From Schistosoma mansoni (taxonomy: Eukaryota > Platyhelminthes > Trematoda > Strigeidida > Schistosomatidae): a stretch of 64,000 bases of DNA. Below the pieces are notes generated by a model that was not told the DNA's origin, searched no databases, and saw only the letters and a list, made by a program, of their open reading frames with translations. This document shows, piece after piece, positions 25,601 to 38,825 of this stretch (the first letter of the stretch is position 1; each line of letters starts with the position of its first letter). The DNA lies in the NCBI RefSeq assembly GCF_000237925.1, contig NC_031497.1, positions 9,047,675 to 9,111,674 on the forward strand, given 5' to 3'. The position numbers and the translations under genes were made by a program.

Positions 25601-28600
25601 CAAACCCAGGACCTACCAGTCTCGCGCGCGATCGCTTAACCACTGGACTACTGAGCCGGCATCCAACGGTGTTAATGTCTTACTTCAACCAATCCACGAA
25701 ATTGAGCAACCATTCACCAATGTCTGCAGTGAGTTGATATCTGCCAACAGACCTGGTTGAACTCTACTCGTTACTGCTTCTCACTAGAACTCCAGGAAAT
25801 ACCTCATGGAGCCAGTCGCTAGTCAACTATATAAAATTACTAAAATCTCCACAAAATCCCATTCTGATAATCATTCCAAAATTATTTAACTAGGATTTGA
25901 GAATAAATACCATGAGGAAATTATCAATGCAGATACCTAACTCACTCCAATAATTTTATCAATCAACAAAATTGTTGTAAAAATGATTACATAATAAATA
26001 ACAGTGATTTGGAAATTTATTAGAATAAGTACAATAATGTAATAACTAAAAAGGTAATCTATTCGTATCCACATCTTAGAAAGAAAATCATGTCTCTAAT
26101 ATAAAATAAATTGTAAAATATATTTAACTTTTTGTTATCATGATGCATCATAAAGGAGTCAGTTGAAAAATTCACTTTTCAGATTTTTTAATGAATAACT
26201 AATCAAATCATAGTATAACTTATATAATAGTCTGATCTTGGCCAGTCATTATAAACCAGAAAGCACAAAACAGCTGTTTCGTCCTAGTGTGTGACTTCTC
26301 AGCTAAGATCAGTTCATGATGTAAACTATGAAATCCAACAGTTTCCATAAACCCCTCTTATGGTATTAGTTAAAATAATAGGACTTGGTTAGATAAACGT
26401 AACTGGAGGAAAAAGACAGGCATATTTTACAATAATTCACTTTCTGAGTAGACCCGCCTCAGCCTATACTCTAATAAACAGGAATATTTCTAAAGATAAA
26501 TGGAAATATTAAACCAATCAAAGTAATTTATGAGTCAGTGATCACAATGTAAGAGACGGCATAGCTACATATAATAGGTAAAAAAGTATGAATGGATAGT
26601 AAGAAGACAAGTGTACTAGTAGAAGGTAAGAATGCTACAAATAATAAAGGTTCTAATCAATATTTCAACATATAAAATAGGTCAAAACTTGGACAAATAG
26701 ATCTAAAAATAATCATTACTAAAAACCACCAAAATTACGTAATAAGAGGTGTGTAAGTAATAAGGTAGTAAAGAATATAAAAGCAGGAAGTTGACAAACA
26801 AGAACAGAATGTGAGAAATTATCAGAATGATTTATTCAGTAATATCTGTCAAACGAAGCAAAATAGGCGTCACGATTGTTTTTGAACACATAAGTCAAGG
26901 TCGCGAGTACGGATCTTCATTCAGTGTCTCTCAGTTTTCAGTGGTCGTTTAGCTGAGACCGATTCGTGTTATAAACCAAAACATTGTTCATCTCATCAAC
27001 CCGCTTGCAAGAATAGTATTCACTAAGTTATACTACTCAACAGTTCTATAGATTCAAGTGACACCTAAATTTTTGAATTACACTTCCTGCTAAAAGGTAA
27101 ATCTGCTGTTCAGATTTCCTCTCCTTAAATAGTCTTTTTTATCATCCCTTTCTATGGTGCTAAGAAAAATACCTAGTAATTAATCAGTGATAGATAACGG
27201 AAACGTAGTTCCAACGTTGTTTCCATATAAGTTAACATCGGTTACATTTCGGTCGATTGGTACTTTTCTTTGCAAATGTCTATTTAGTGTTGCACTTTTA
27301 ATCATACGAAAAAGTTACCCAAACTGATTGTTTTGAGCATTATTTTTGCGTGCTACAATAATTTCAGTTTTGAATTATTTTGATCAATAAAATTCATGCC
27401 AGACAAATAAATGAATTTCAGTAGAACACCCTGGCAATCCTTTTATATCATAGAATATTTAAAATGCAATTAGTAGATAACTTTCAGTTGAAGTTTTTTG
27501 TATGAAATAACACTCAACAATTAAGCACTTCATCAGCATTGCTTTCATTGGTTTTATCTACAAAAATTATCAGCCATATAGTATCAGTGTAGGCAAGCCC
27601 ATATTGCATATGAAAGATGGGCGATTTACACATAAATGGCTAGATTGCCATCATGCATACAAACGTCAGTGTGTATGAGCAAAATAAATTTTATGACAAA
27701 AGATAACTTTTGTAATAAACCGGAAATCAAAATGTCTACTAGTTAGGTCCAAGTTTCAGTTGCTTCACAAAGTTAGTAAACGCTTATCATGAAAAGCTGA
27801 CGTAACGTGTAATATATTGTGCATCGCTCATACAGGACTATTATTTTTATATTCGTTCATTTAATATGTATTCCTACTATTTTGGGTATTTTGAAAACAG
27901 GTAAGAGAAAAAAACATAGCCCTCATCTCAATAGTAATGAGAATAAAGTGAATATGAACCTTAAAAATTCATGGTCAGAAACTGGAACTCAATGAGTTGG
28001 TGTTTTACAAATATTCGACATCTTGATACATCAGCTTCAGTGGCATGGATATCTTTCAAGAATGTCATCTCAGAGACTTCCATATTATGCATTATATGCC
28101 TATAGTGAGACTGGGTAGGTAAAGTAAATAAGTGATCAGTTTACTACACTGGAACCGTAATATAAAAAACTCCGCTTGTAGCTCTTCCAGGGCTACTGCC
28201 GCTCCTAAACTCGAGTAAAGGTGGAAGGTTGGGTCGGCAACCCCATCCCGTACAAAAAAATCTTGATAAAAAAACGCCAACCATGATAAACGATTTGAAC
28301 TGTGCACTACAAGTTGAAGGAAGAATTATGACGACTCATGATGAAAGCCAAGATTCTTCGGAAGTCACCAGAGCAACCAATTTTTATAGGTACGTGGAAC
28401 GTCCGGACAATGTGGAAGACCGAGAGGACCAGCAAACGGCAACGGAAATTGCGAGATACAAGTTGGCAGTACTCGGAATCCGCGAAACCCATTGGACCCA
28501 AGCAGGATGGCAAAGGTTAGATACGGGAGAGATGCTGTTCTTCTCCGGCCCTGAGGGGGGAAATGCTCCACATACTCACGGGGATGCCCTGATGCTGTTC

Positions 28601-31600
28601 AAAGAAGCACAAAATGCACTTGTAGAATTTTCTTTATTTTTGTGACTCATACTTATATTGGTGCTCAATTGTACAAGTATTGGTAAAAACTAAACAAATA
28701 AACTTATAACTCATTATTACAATCGATATTAGTTTGAGCTCTTTAATTAAACTAAGAATATTAACTAGAAAATCTCAAAATATTCACTAGATATACACTG
28801 ATAATTCCACTGTAGATAATAGTTACATTAATCTTTATTCCTTCATTGAACATCTTGTGTGAAATTTGAATTGTCAAATTGTATACAGGTTTGAGTTTGT
28901 ACAACTTAATTAATGTGGATTATTTATTAAATGTAATATTGAAATCTGAACAATATTTAAATCTTATTATTTAAATACACTCATTAATTAGAAACTTCAA
29001 AGTAATTGAAGAAAACTTATTAACATAAGTTAACCTCTAAAAGTTACCACATAATTCAATATTATCGTACTGTAACACTATGTATTTTTTAATGACATAA
29101 CATTGTATGAAACCAAAATGAACTATGTGTTAGTTGCTTGTTAATAATACTCATCTAGAAAAAAAACTGTCAAGGTTATAGAAAAGTAATTCCATAAACT
29201 ACTACTCTGAATATATATATATATAACTAAAGGTATTTACTTAATTAAATATGAAAAAATTGACTAGGCTTATATGATAACGGCTTGTTTATCAATCCTT
29301 TTATCTAATCAGTTCATTGTATATAGAGAATATTATAATTTTGAAATGATTCATTAGCAGCGCACTGATTATATAAATGTATTTTCAAGAATTCACATCA
29401 GTGTTTCATTTGCAACAAATTTTTGTTACAGATTTTTACCACATACAGTACTTAAACCATGTTTAAGAAACTATTCAAGTGTGTTGATCAGTTCTCACAG
29501 TGACTAATTAATCTTATTGGTTGAATGTTTTTAATTAGATCCAAATGATTGGTTCTCATTCGCAGTAATTCTTCAAGTTGACAATGTGAACACTTTTCCA
29601 CCTAAAAAATGTTCCTTGAAAAAAATCCTTTTATTATATCTTAAATTAATGATTAAATGAATAAGAATCGTTTAATCAGTTATTTAACGAAATCTTAGAT
29701 CTAGCACAGTTGGATAGTGTCCGGTAGTAGAATTTAAAATGCGCGCTTCCGTCTATTTGAGACTCGTCAGCTAAGTGTACCTCCATCCTAGTGGTGCTCA
29801 CACTGAAACTCGAATACAGTACATTTTGCTTCGAACACACAATGCTTTAACCACTGAGTTCAAAGATAATCACTAGCTTACTCAACGGGCATGAAAATCA
29901 ATAAACATCTATACCCTTTAATATAAAACTTTATAAAGAATTCATTACATGAAATAACAGTGAGATCTAATTAGGTAGTTGGCTTTTATAGTTTGACTTG
30001 TAGAACACCAGGTAAATGATAAGATAATTGGAATATCAATCCGATCATCCTTTTAATCAGAAAGTGATACTCTATAAATATTTCAGTCTGCCATTTCACA
30101 TACTACACTTAGTGGTTATGAAGGATCTTGGAAAAGGCTAGAAAAAGGATAATGTTAAAATTCAGCGGCTATACTTCAATGAATCTATTCAGATATTTTT
30201 TAAACTTATATCTATCAATTTGTTTCTGCATTATTTACCATCCATAAATTATAGTCATTTAAAAGTATAGATCTGCCAAAAATGTCTTAATTAATTACTG
30301 AAATTTATTATGCTTAAAATTCAACTAAATACCATTGAAATATTCATACTTGTAATGCCTCATTGCTTTTAAATACAAAAATATCATTGGGATACTTAAT
30401 TTAGAAACCTTTTATCACAAACTGACATCAACTGATGAACCAGCGGACATCGCTTAAGCTAAAAGGAAACAGTTTGTTATTGCTATCTGGTTATAATGAC
30501 TTAACTGTTTTGTTATCCATCTAAGTATAATGACCGAATTATTATTTAGATATTACTATTGGTTTGCAAGTTGTATTCGCCACAAATTGATCTCAGTTGA
30601 GGTACTACTGAAAACCAGGAAGCACTGGACAGTTTAATCGCCTCAATGTGCACATTCTCAGTAGTACACACTCACAATCCCATAAGCGATCGAACCCAAG
30701 ACCTCTACTCTTCATACCCACTACCTAACCATTAAAACCGTTGGTGTACAAATTCAATCAATTTGTAGCATAACAAGTTGATTATCTAGCTCCATTAATG
30801 ACAACTGTTTCAGTCGTGAAATGTCTGAACTTCATCAGCCACAAATTCCCAGCTGAAACTCAGGAACAACTTGAAGTAAGTCACTAATGAGGGTTCATAT
30901 ATAGAGATTTGTTTAATTTGTACTCTGTATTAACCAAAGATTGCTTCTAACTGAAGTACTGTTGATTCCTGGATTTATTTATTTTTTTTTCATTTTTACA
31001 TGGTAATGGAGTTAAAATAGTGCAGTTCCGTTGATTACAGATGTATCCTCACAGATTCATACCTACCATTTTACATTTTAAATTAAAATTCACTTAAATA
31101 GACATTTCATATTTAGTTTACTTAAAGATTTCTGTCTACAGAGTATTCGGAAAAAAGATAATGGACATTTAAAAAAAAAAGAGGGATTGTCATAAAATAC
31201 AAATTTTCAGACAGAATTATGAAAATAAAACACCTCAGTAATATAATACTTTAACTTAATAATTTTATGGTTGAAATCATGAGTCATTTGAAGCTAGACC
31301 GCCATGGAAAACCTGGAAACACTGGACGGCCGTTTCGTCCTATTATGGGACTCCTCAGAAGTGCGCATCCACGAACCCGCTCTCGCGAGATTCGAACCCA
31401 GAACCTACCAGTCTCGAGCCAAAGCCCTTAACCGATAGACCACTGAGCTGGCATCCAACGGTGTTAATGTCTAACTTCAACTGATCCACGAAGTTGAGCA
31501 ACCATTCACTAATTATCTTCAGTGAGTTCCTATCTCACAACAGACGTGGTTTTGAACTCCACTGGTCACTGCTTCTCACTAAAGCTCCTAGATATACTTC

Positions 31601-34600
31601 TCGAAGTCACTAGTGAGCATATGATTATATTAATTATCAGAAGGGGTTTTGTGGAGATTTAGTATTTTTCGTAGTTGAAAGTGTGAGTCAATTGAAGCTA
31701 GACCACTGCTGAGGAGTCCCATAATAGGACGAAACGGCCGTCCGGTGTTTCCAGGTTTTCCATAGTGGTCTAGCTTCAATTGACTCACGCTTTCAACTAT
31801 AATAGATAATAGTTTATAGCAAAATCTATCTCCTTGAAGAAATATTGACAATTTATTGATTATTTAATTAAAAATACATAATTAACAATGTTAGATAAAT
31901 CTGAAAAACAGAAATTATTAGTTTAAAAAAAATTGTATTGTTTGTTACTAGGACTTCATAAATAAGTAACTATGTTAATTTAATATAGAAATACATAATA
32001 CACACAAACACATACATTATTGTTCATATATTTGTTTACTACATTAAATAATTCCTCTATCTTCTATAGATACTCAAATGTATATGTTTATGTATCATTA
32101 CCATTCAGAAATATTACACATATTAATATACCTGCCTACAAAAAAGGTATGAATATAAAATCATTTACATGATGACACATAGGTTAATCTATTTTTTGAT
32201 TAGAAACTTTAAGAAAAAAACAGTTATGAATTAATTTGTTTCAGGCAAATGTTTAATTCAAAACAACATGGATTATTAATTGGCATCATATTTAATGTTT
32301 GCATTTGAATAACAGTTTGTTAGTAGAATCTAATTAAACAATTGTTGTATATCAAATGTTGTAGGAATGTGAATTCTCACCAACCTCTATTTGATAATTG
32401 ATTGCTTTATCAATAATTTCGCAATTGATATACACCAGACGAACATAATGCGATCTTCAACAAAGTTATCGAAATTGGACAATCAGCAAAATAATATCAA
32501 TGATGAATGAAGTCAAATAGACTTGTTATGCCTCAGTTTTGTGATAGATCAAAGTTACTTAAGTCAAATATCCCTCTACAGCCGACTGTTGCAACATAAT
32601 TCTCGGATAAAATTGATGATATTTAAATAGCCAATGACAAACTGATGGTATCCTTTAATGTTACAGTCTTATTCACCCTAATCGAACCAAATTTAGCAAA
32701 GGTTTTTACATCCCTGCTCTTCTCCAATGATAGGAATGACTCTGACGACACCAACCTTCAAAGTAGGCGTTTAGTTGATCCCATCTAACAAAATACTTTC
32801 AATTTAATAGCAAAATATAGAAACAAAAAAACTCGGATTGAATCACTAATATCCAGATTATTCTCAGAGTACTTATGCAGATGCTGGAAACTGCATTCTT
32901 ACCAGTAATCAACCCGAAAATTCAGATCGGCTTTGTAGACAACACATTCAGTATCATTAAAAAGAACCCACTCGTAAGTATTAGTATTCTGACCAATATC
33001 ATCTTCAATAACATAAAATTCATATAAGAAACACAAATAGACGACAAACCACAATTTTTGGACAAATTGATCACTAAAACTTGATAAAATACTCAATTAC
33101 AACAGCAACAATCCAATCGATTGCATGATAGTTTTTATACAAGCACTATACAAAAACGTGGAAGCGCATTGTAGAACCACCATGACACGGTGGAATGAAA
33201 AAAACATTCAATGGATGCATATTAAAGAAAGGTGAATACGTGCAAAACCTTATTAAGAAATGTTAATTAAACCGACCATCAATTACAAACTTAACAGCAA
33301 AAATCACCAAACAGATAATTTTATCCTGCATGGAGAGTATCTCAGAGATCACAAACGAATTGTTAAGGCCTCTAGGAATAGCTGTAGCTCACAAGCAGAC
33401 AAATCGTTGCAACCAGTATTAAACAAGCCAAAGGATATGATGACAAGCGAATACGAGCCAAACATCATCTACGAAACAAATAGTAGCAACTGTAGGAAAC
33501 AACATACAAGACAGACTGTCCACCTATTACATCTACGTTTACAAGAGTAAGAGTAAGTTGTTAAACATTACGAAATAGCTTCGCTTATATCGTCATGAGG
33601 ATAACTACGGACATAAGTTCAACCAAGAAGATGCTGAAAAACTAGATAGTGGAAATACAGAGAAAGTGAATTTTTAGAAGCCTGCCATCCCGTTTAAAAA
33701 TCACCCAATAAACATACTGAAAGCGACTAAATCTACTAGCCAATAAGAGAAATTAAAAACTGAGGAATCAGATTTCAAACTAGAAGAGAAAACAACTAAA
33801 ACGAACACTCAGACAACCAACCGAATTCCAGGTTAACAGAACAAGCGGTTAATCCATTGTAGAGAAATTTTAACAGCTCACTTTTATTAAAGTAAATGAT
33901 CATATTGTCCAGAAGGGCAATAGGAGCTTCACAACGAAACCATCCGGCCTACATAACACAATACCTTCAAAATCCACATCCTCAGCAACAAATATTTTCC
34001 ATCATCTCATAAAATGAAACAGTATCCCACTTTTCGTTTGACAGATAATAAAGACCATCTTTGGAGTAACCAGAGTTTTCTTCTATAGATACACAGTTAC
34101 AAAAATAATGCTTAGCAGATTGATCACACACTAAATGTCAAACAATAGTTTTTAAATAACGGCATTTTCAACAGATTGGTTGTACTGATCAACAAAGTAT
34201 ATGTATTTGTGGGTCAAACGTAACTAAACTAGGTATTATACTAAGTTTCAGATGGTTGTGATAAGTAATATTCTGTCTACATTTGACCATCAAAACAATA
34301 TTTCTGGCATCAGGTGTCGAATGGATTGCGTCATACTAACTTTATGTAAAAATTTACTGATAAACTGTCGACCGTTAGTATTATTAACTATTTACTTAAT
34401 TTATAATACAGGTGCCCTACAAAAATGTATCATTAGATTGATTCAAATGAAAAGAATACCCGAATGAAATTCAGTCCTATTGCCTTACTTTCAGTGAACC
34501 TGGTGTACGGCATTGAAACTTTACTACTGAGATATGGGAAATCTTTACATTATCTAGTAACACTTAAAGAAAACTTTCCTGGCATTCATATTTGCTGAAA

Positions 34601-37600
34601 TTAAAATTTCTTTTGACGGAATCATACAATAATATATAAAACATCTCTGAAGTAATATGAGATTCGATTCAGTCTATGCTCATAAACTTTAGCGATCCCC
34701 CAAACAATCGAAGTAAATAATTATTCAGAGCCAATTAATGAACATTTTGGAAATGACTATTTCATCATTGTTATGTGAAACCGTGACAGTCTGTAGTCAA
34801 TGAGTAATGGTTATGTTTTGTTAAAACTGACTGAAGTCGAAAAATATGGGCTATTTTGGATTCGGATTCAGTGGATGAATAAAAAACAGTTCCTGATGAA
34901 ACTTGAAAGTGTAGAATTCAAGTCTTTGTCGAATCACGGGTGCCAGACTGTCGAAACAGTTTTATACTGCTTTCTGCATCGCAATGATCCCTCTGATGCT
35001 ATCAATTAGGGAAAAACTATATTTGATATAGGTACAAATAATAAGTAATTTTACGGACTTTTATCAGTCAAAGAAACAAAGGGAATCAAAGAATACTGTA
35101 AAGCCTTTCTGCTTGAGATTATAACTATTCAGTTATGTACATCAACAGTATCCTCAAAATTTGGCTGAAAACATTTAAATCTCACCATAGGTGGATTGGT
35201 TTTAAAGATTAAACCATACTGAACGCCTAATATTTAACATATGAGTACAAAAAGTAAATTGTATGAAGAAGTTGCGTATAACTAGCAAACAGTTAAATCT
35301 TAATTAGTTAGCTATGTAACAGTGCAATCAACAAAGGATTAAATATTTCGTTCATAGATCCACTGTTATCTATAAATCTTGATGTTACGTAAGAAAGATC
35401 ATTTCTAAGTAAAAAACCCTCAAAGTATAAAGACAATGTTTAAGATGAAATAACATAGATTAAGAAACTATTTAAGATTAGGAAAAATCGAACAGCTGGT
35501 TCTTTCTAAACTGCTACCAGTTTGTCAGCTTTCGACTACTTTTCGATTAGCTATCGTTCCTTATCTGATATCTGTCCGCGATAACAAAAACCACTTAAAT
35601 TACTAATGCATGACAGCTTAGTTGAATGACAGGGATTTCACTATAAAAATAAATAAACATTCCCAATAATTCAGTCTACTGCCAAAGTTATTTAACATGA
35701 TTTAATGAACAGATTACAGAAGTATAGAAAATTAGACGTTCATTACTGTTTCACACATAATAACCTATTTTTAGACGGATTAGTATAGAAAGCTGTAAAG
35801 AAAACAAATAATTTAATGGATTCACGACTTCACGGTTAACATTGAATATTTATTAATTCATTCAAGCTATCTTATTTCATCTTTATTATATACATAAACC
35901 TTAGAATTAACCACTTGAATGTACATACATAATATATGACAGATACTTGACTAATGATGCTTTTACTAATAAATGTCATCAGTGTAGACAACTACTCAAA
36001 ACTAGGAAGCACTGAACAACTGTTTCATCCTAGTGCTTATCCATAACTCCAACAGAAATTAAATACAAGATCTTCAAGTCTCATAGAGATAACTTAATCT
36101 TTAGACCACTAAGCCGACATCTAATAGTCTAAATTGTCTAGCTTCAATCAATCCGCTATATTGTCCAACCACTTTCTACTGTTTTTGGTGAGTGAAAACC
36201 TCAAAAAGTAGAATTTAATGCTTTTGATTTAATACACAAACTACTAATATAAACCAACAGTTCTAGGTTTTAAAAAATTTCTCTACATTAAGAAAAAATA
36301 AATACATTATTTTCATACTGTCTTCAAATAAGTAAAAATCCATATTATTGTGATTGTAAAACTATCTCTCTCTTGTGATCAGAGCTAATTCAAGAGATTC
36401 TATGTGATACGATCGATATACACAAAAATAAATGAATAAACATATACAACACATTCTAATGTAGAAATAGTCTCTCCATACTATTTATTCATAATGACTA
36501 ACTATGTTATAATAACATGGTATAGAAAATTACGACAAATCTATGTATGATTAAAGTAGACAATGGAAAATAATTTAGTCACTAATCTGTTCTTTTGTTA
36601 AATAATTCATACATTCTTTTAATAAACTTAACTGTGTTTTTTTTTGTATCTTTGTACTTTAAATATTTATTTCTATATAATGAATGTATACAAAGTCACC
36701 AAAACATTACAGTCCAGCTGTTTTAAACAACAAAAAAAGGATGAAAACACCACTATTTTTACAAAAATGAGGATGCCCTTATAGGACCTGGTAATATTTA
36801 ACAGACAGACTATATTGGAAACATTCACTTGGTATTGTTTGTTTTAAATCTTCCTATTGATGTTTAGGACTGCAATTGATCAGTCTCTTATTGGAATATG
36901 TGCATACTGTGTGTATTGCCTCTATATAGCCTTAATTCATAAGCATTATAAGCAAAGATGGATAGTGGTTAGCAGTCTCAAATAGGACGAAACGAACGTC
37001 CTTGATTCCACTGCTAGTCACTATTCATCTTTGCTTATAATTATATTTGAAACAGTTAGTCCTTTTGATAAATTTCGATAATGCAATGAGAAGACGTCTT
37101 CTTATTGTATTATCAAGACTATATTTAGTTGAAATGAAGATTATTGATGCATGAGTGAATCAAGAATACATCCAATGGTTAATATCTATGTAAGTTACAA
37201 TATGCCCAACTTTATATCATTTCAGTGGACAAGTAAATTCAAACAAAAATATAAATATCACTGAATGATAGAGAGGTAGAAATGATCGAAAAAACAATCT
37301 TACACTATAATATAAGTGGAATTACATTTCTTTTTCTAAAAAAATGAGTTTGCATAAAACTTAAAACTATACATAGTTGATATTTTATTTAATAGGTTTG
37401 TAAAATAAACACTAAATATCGGAATCCCACACAAATTAATGTAATACAACATTGAAAAATGGAATCAAATGAAAGATTGAAGTAGATATACAGCATGAAG
37501 TTATTGATTCTTATGATCAGACGATAAAGTAAAAACACTTTCTTGGAACAGATGAATTAATAACCAGAAATAGGATGTGGAATGCACATTTCATTAGATG

Positions 37601-38786
37601 CACATTATCATACACTAAGCATGTTTGCTAATGAAAATAGTACAAATGTAATAATCTTTGTATGTTGAATAGCTTCATTTGAATGTGTTTAGAATAACTT
37701 CTACCCTTAAAAGAACATAATATTAAATAAATGAGTATTTATAATTGAAATTTGTAACTTTACTACACCTTTTTTTAGTTATTATAAATGATTAGATCAT
37801 ATGTCATCTTTGTGCTACATAAATTACTTCACCATATATACTGTCATATGTTCAAGAAAATTAGCGGTGTTTGTAATGATTTAGTAAATTACAGAGACAA
37901 TCTACAAAAACATACTGAAAATCTAAAAATTTGAGATGTACCATAATTAAAGCAATTTCCATCATGATCAATACCTATTTCTTTCTGTTTTTTTATAAAA
38001 TAAAAATTGATGATTTTTGAAACTTAAAATTTTTAAAATAGATACTGTCGCATAGTTTCAGTTTGTAAAAGTATGAATAATAGTATCGTAGTGAACAAAA
38101 ACACAACTGGGGACAATCGAATGTATTTTAGCACAACATTACAGAATATCTCATTAAAATATGAGAACCATATAGTGAACAGTTAATTTGCAAAATAACA
38201 ATCAATTGTCTCAATTTGACTGTTTCTTCTGCAAATATCCGTCCATAGTCTCCGGTTATAATTGTTCATGAATTTTCGTACCAATTGCGTGCCGTTCCCG
38301 TTCTCTCCTTATCGATCTTCTACTGAAATACATTCAATGCCCGACCATCACCATATACTACTTATGTGGATATCAGTAACCCACACCACACTATTGCTAA
38401 TAATGTCAACAGCTTACATAGGAAATTTTATCAGTAAAGTGAAAGTTCGACGGATGCGGTAGTGGTTTTATGGTTGAAATCTGAGTATTTTAACCATAAA
38501 ATCATAGATTCATACTTCATTCCGTCTACTTCAATTTGGTCACATGGGTGGCATCATGAAACCTTATATAAAAGTTGTGCCTAAAAGCATTGTATGTAAG
38601 CATAGAGATCGTAAATCAGAAACATCGGTTTGGTCAATAATTTATCTTAATCTTTCAGTAAGATCGTATTCAAAATTCTCAGACAAATTATTGTCGTCCG
38701 AAATTAGTGAAGTGTGATTGTTCATGTTACAATTCCGACCAAGAAAAGTCTAATACCTTCGCTGTGTGATATATCTCAATACTTCA

Positions 38787-38825
<39 letters not shown>

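Noticed and set aside
25590-25663. tRNA gene
   Set aside because: Box A and B look-alikes are present, but no complete cloverleaf is seen and the piece is part of a repeated SINE.
25488-25760. 90-codon plus-strand open frame
   Set aside because: It lies wholly within an S2 SINE on the opposite strand and is a by-product of its GC-rich tRNA-like core.
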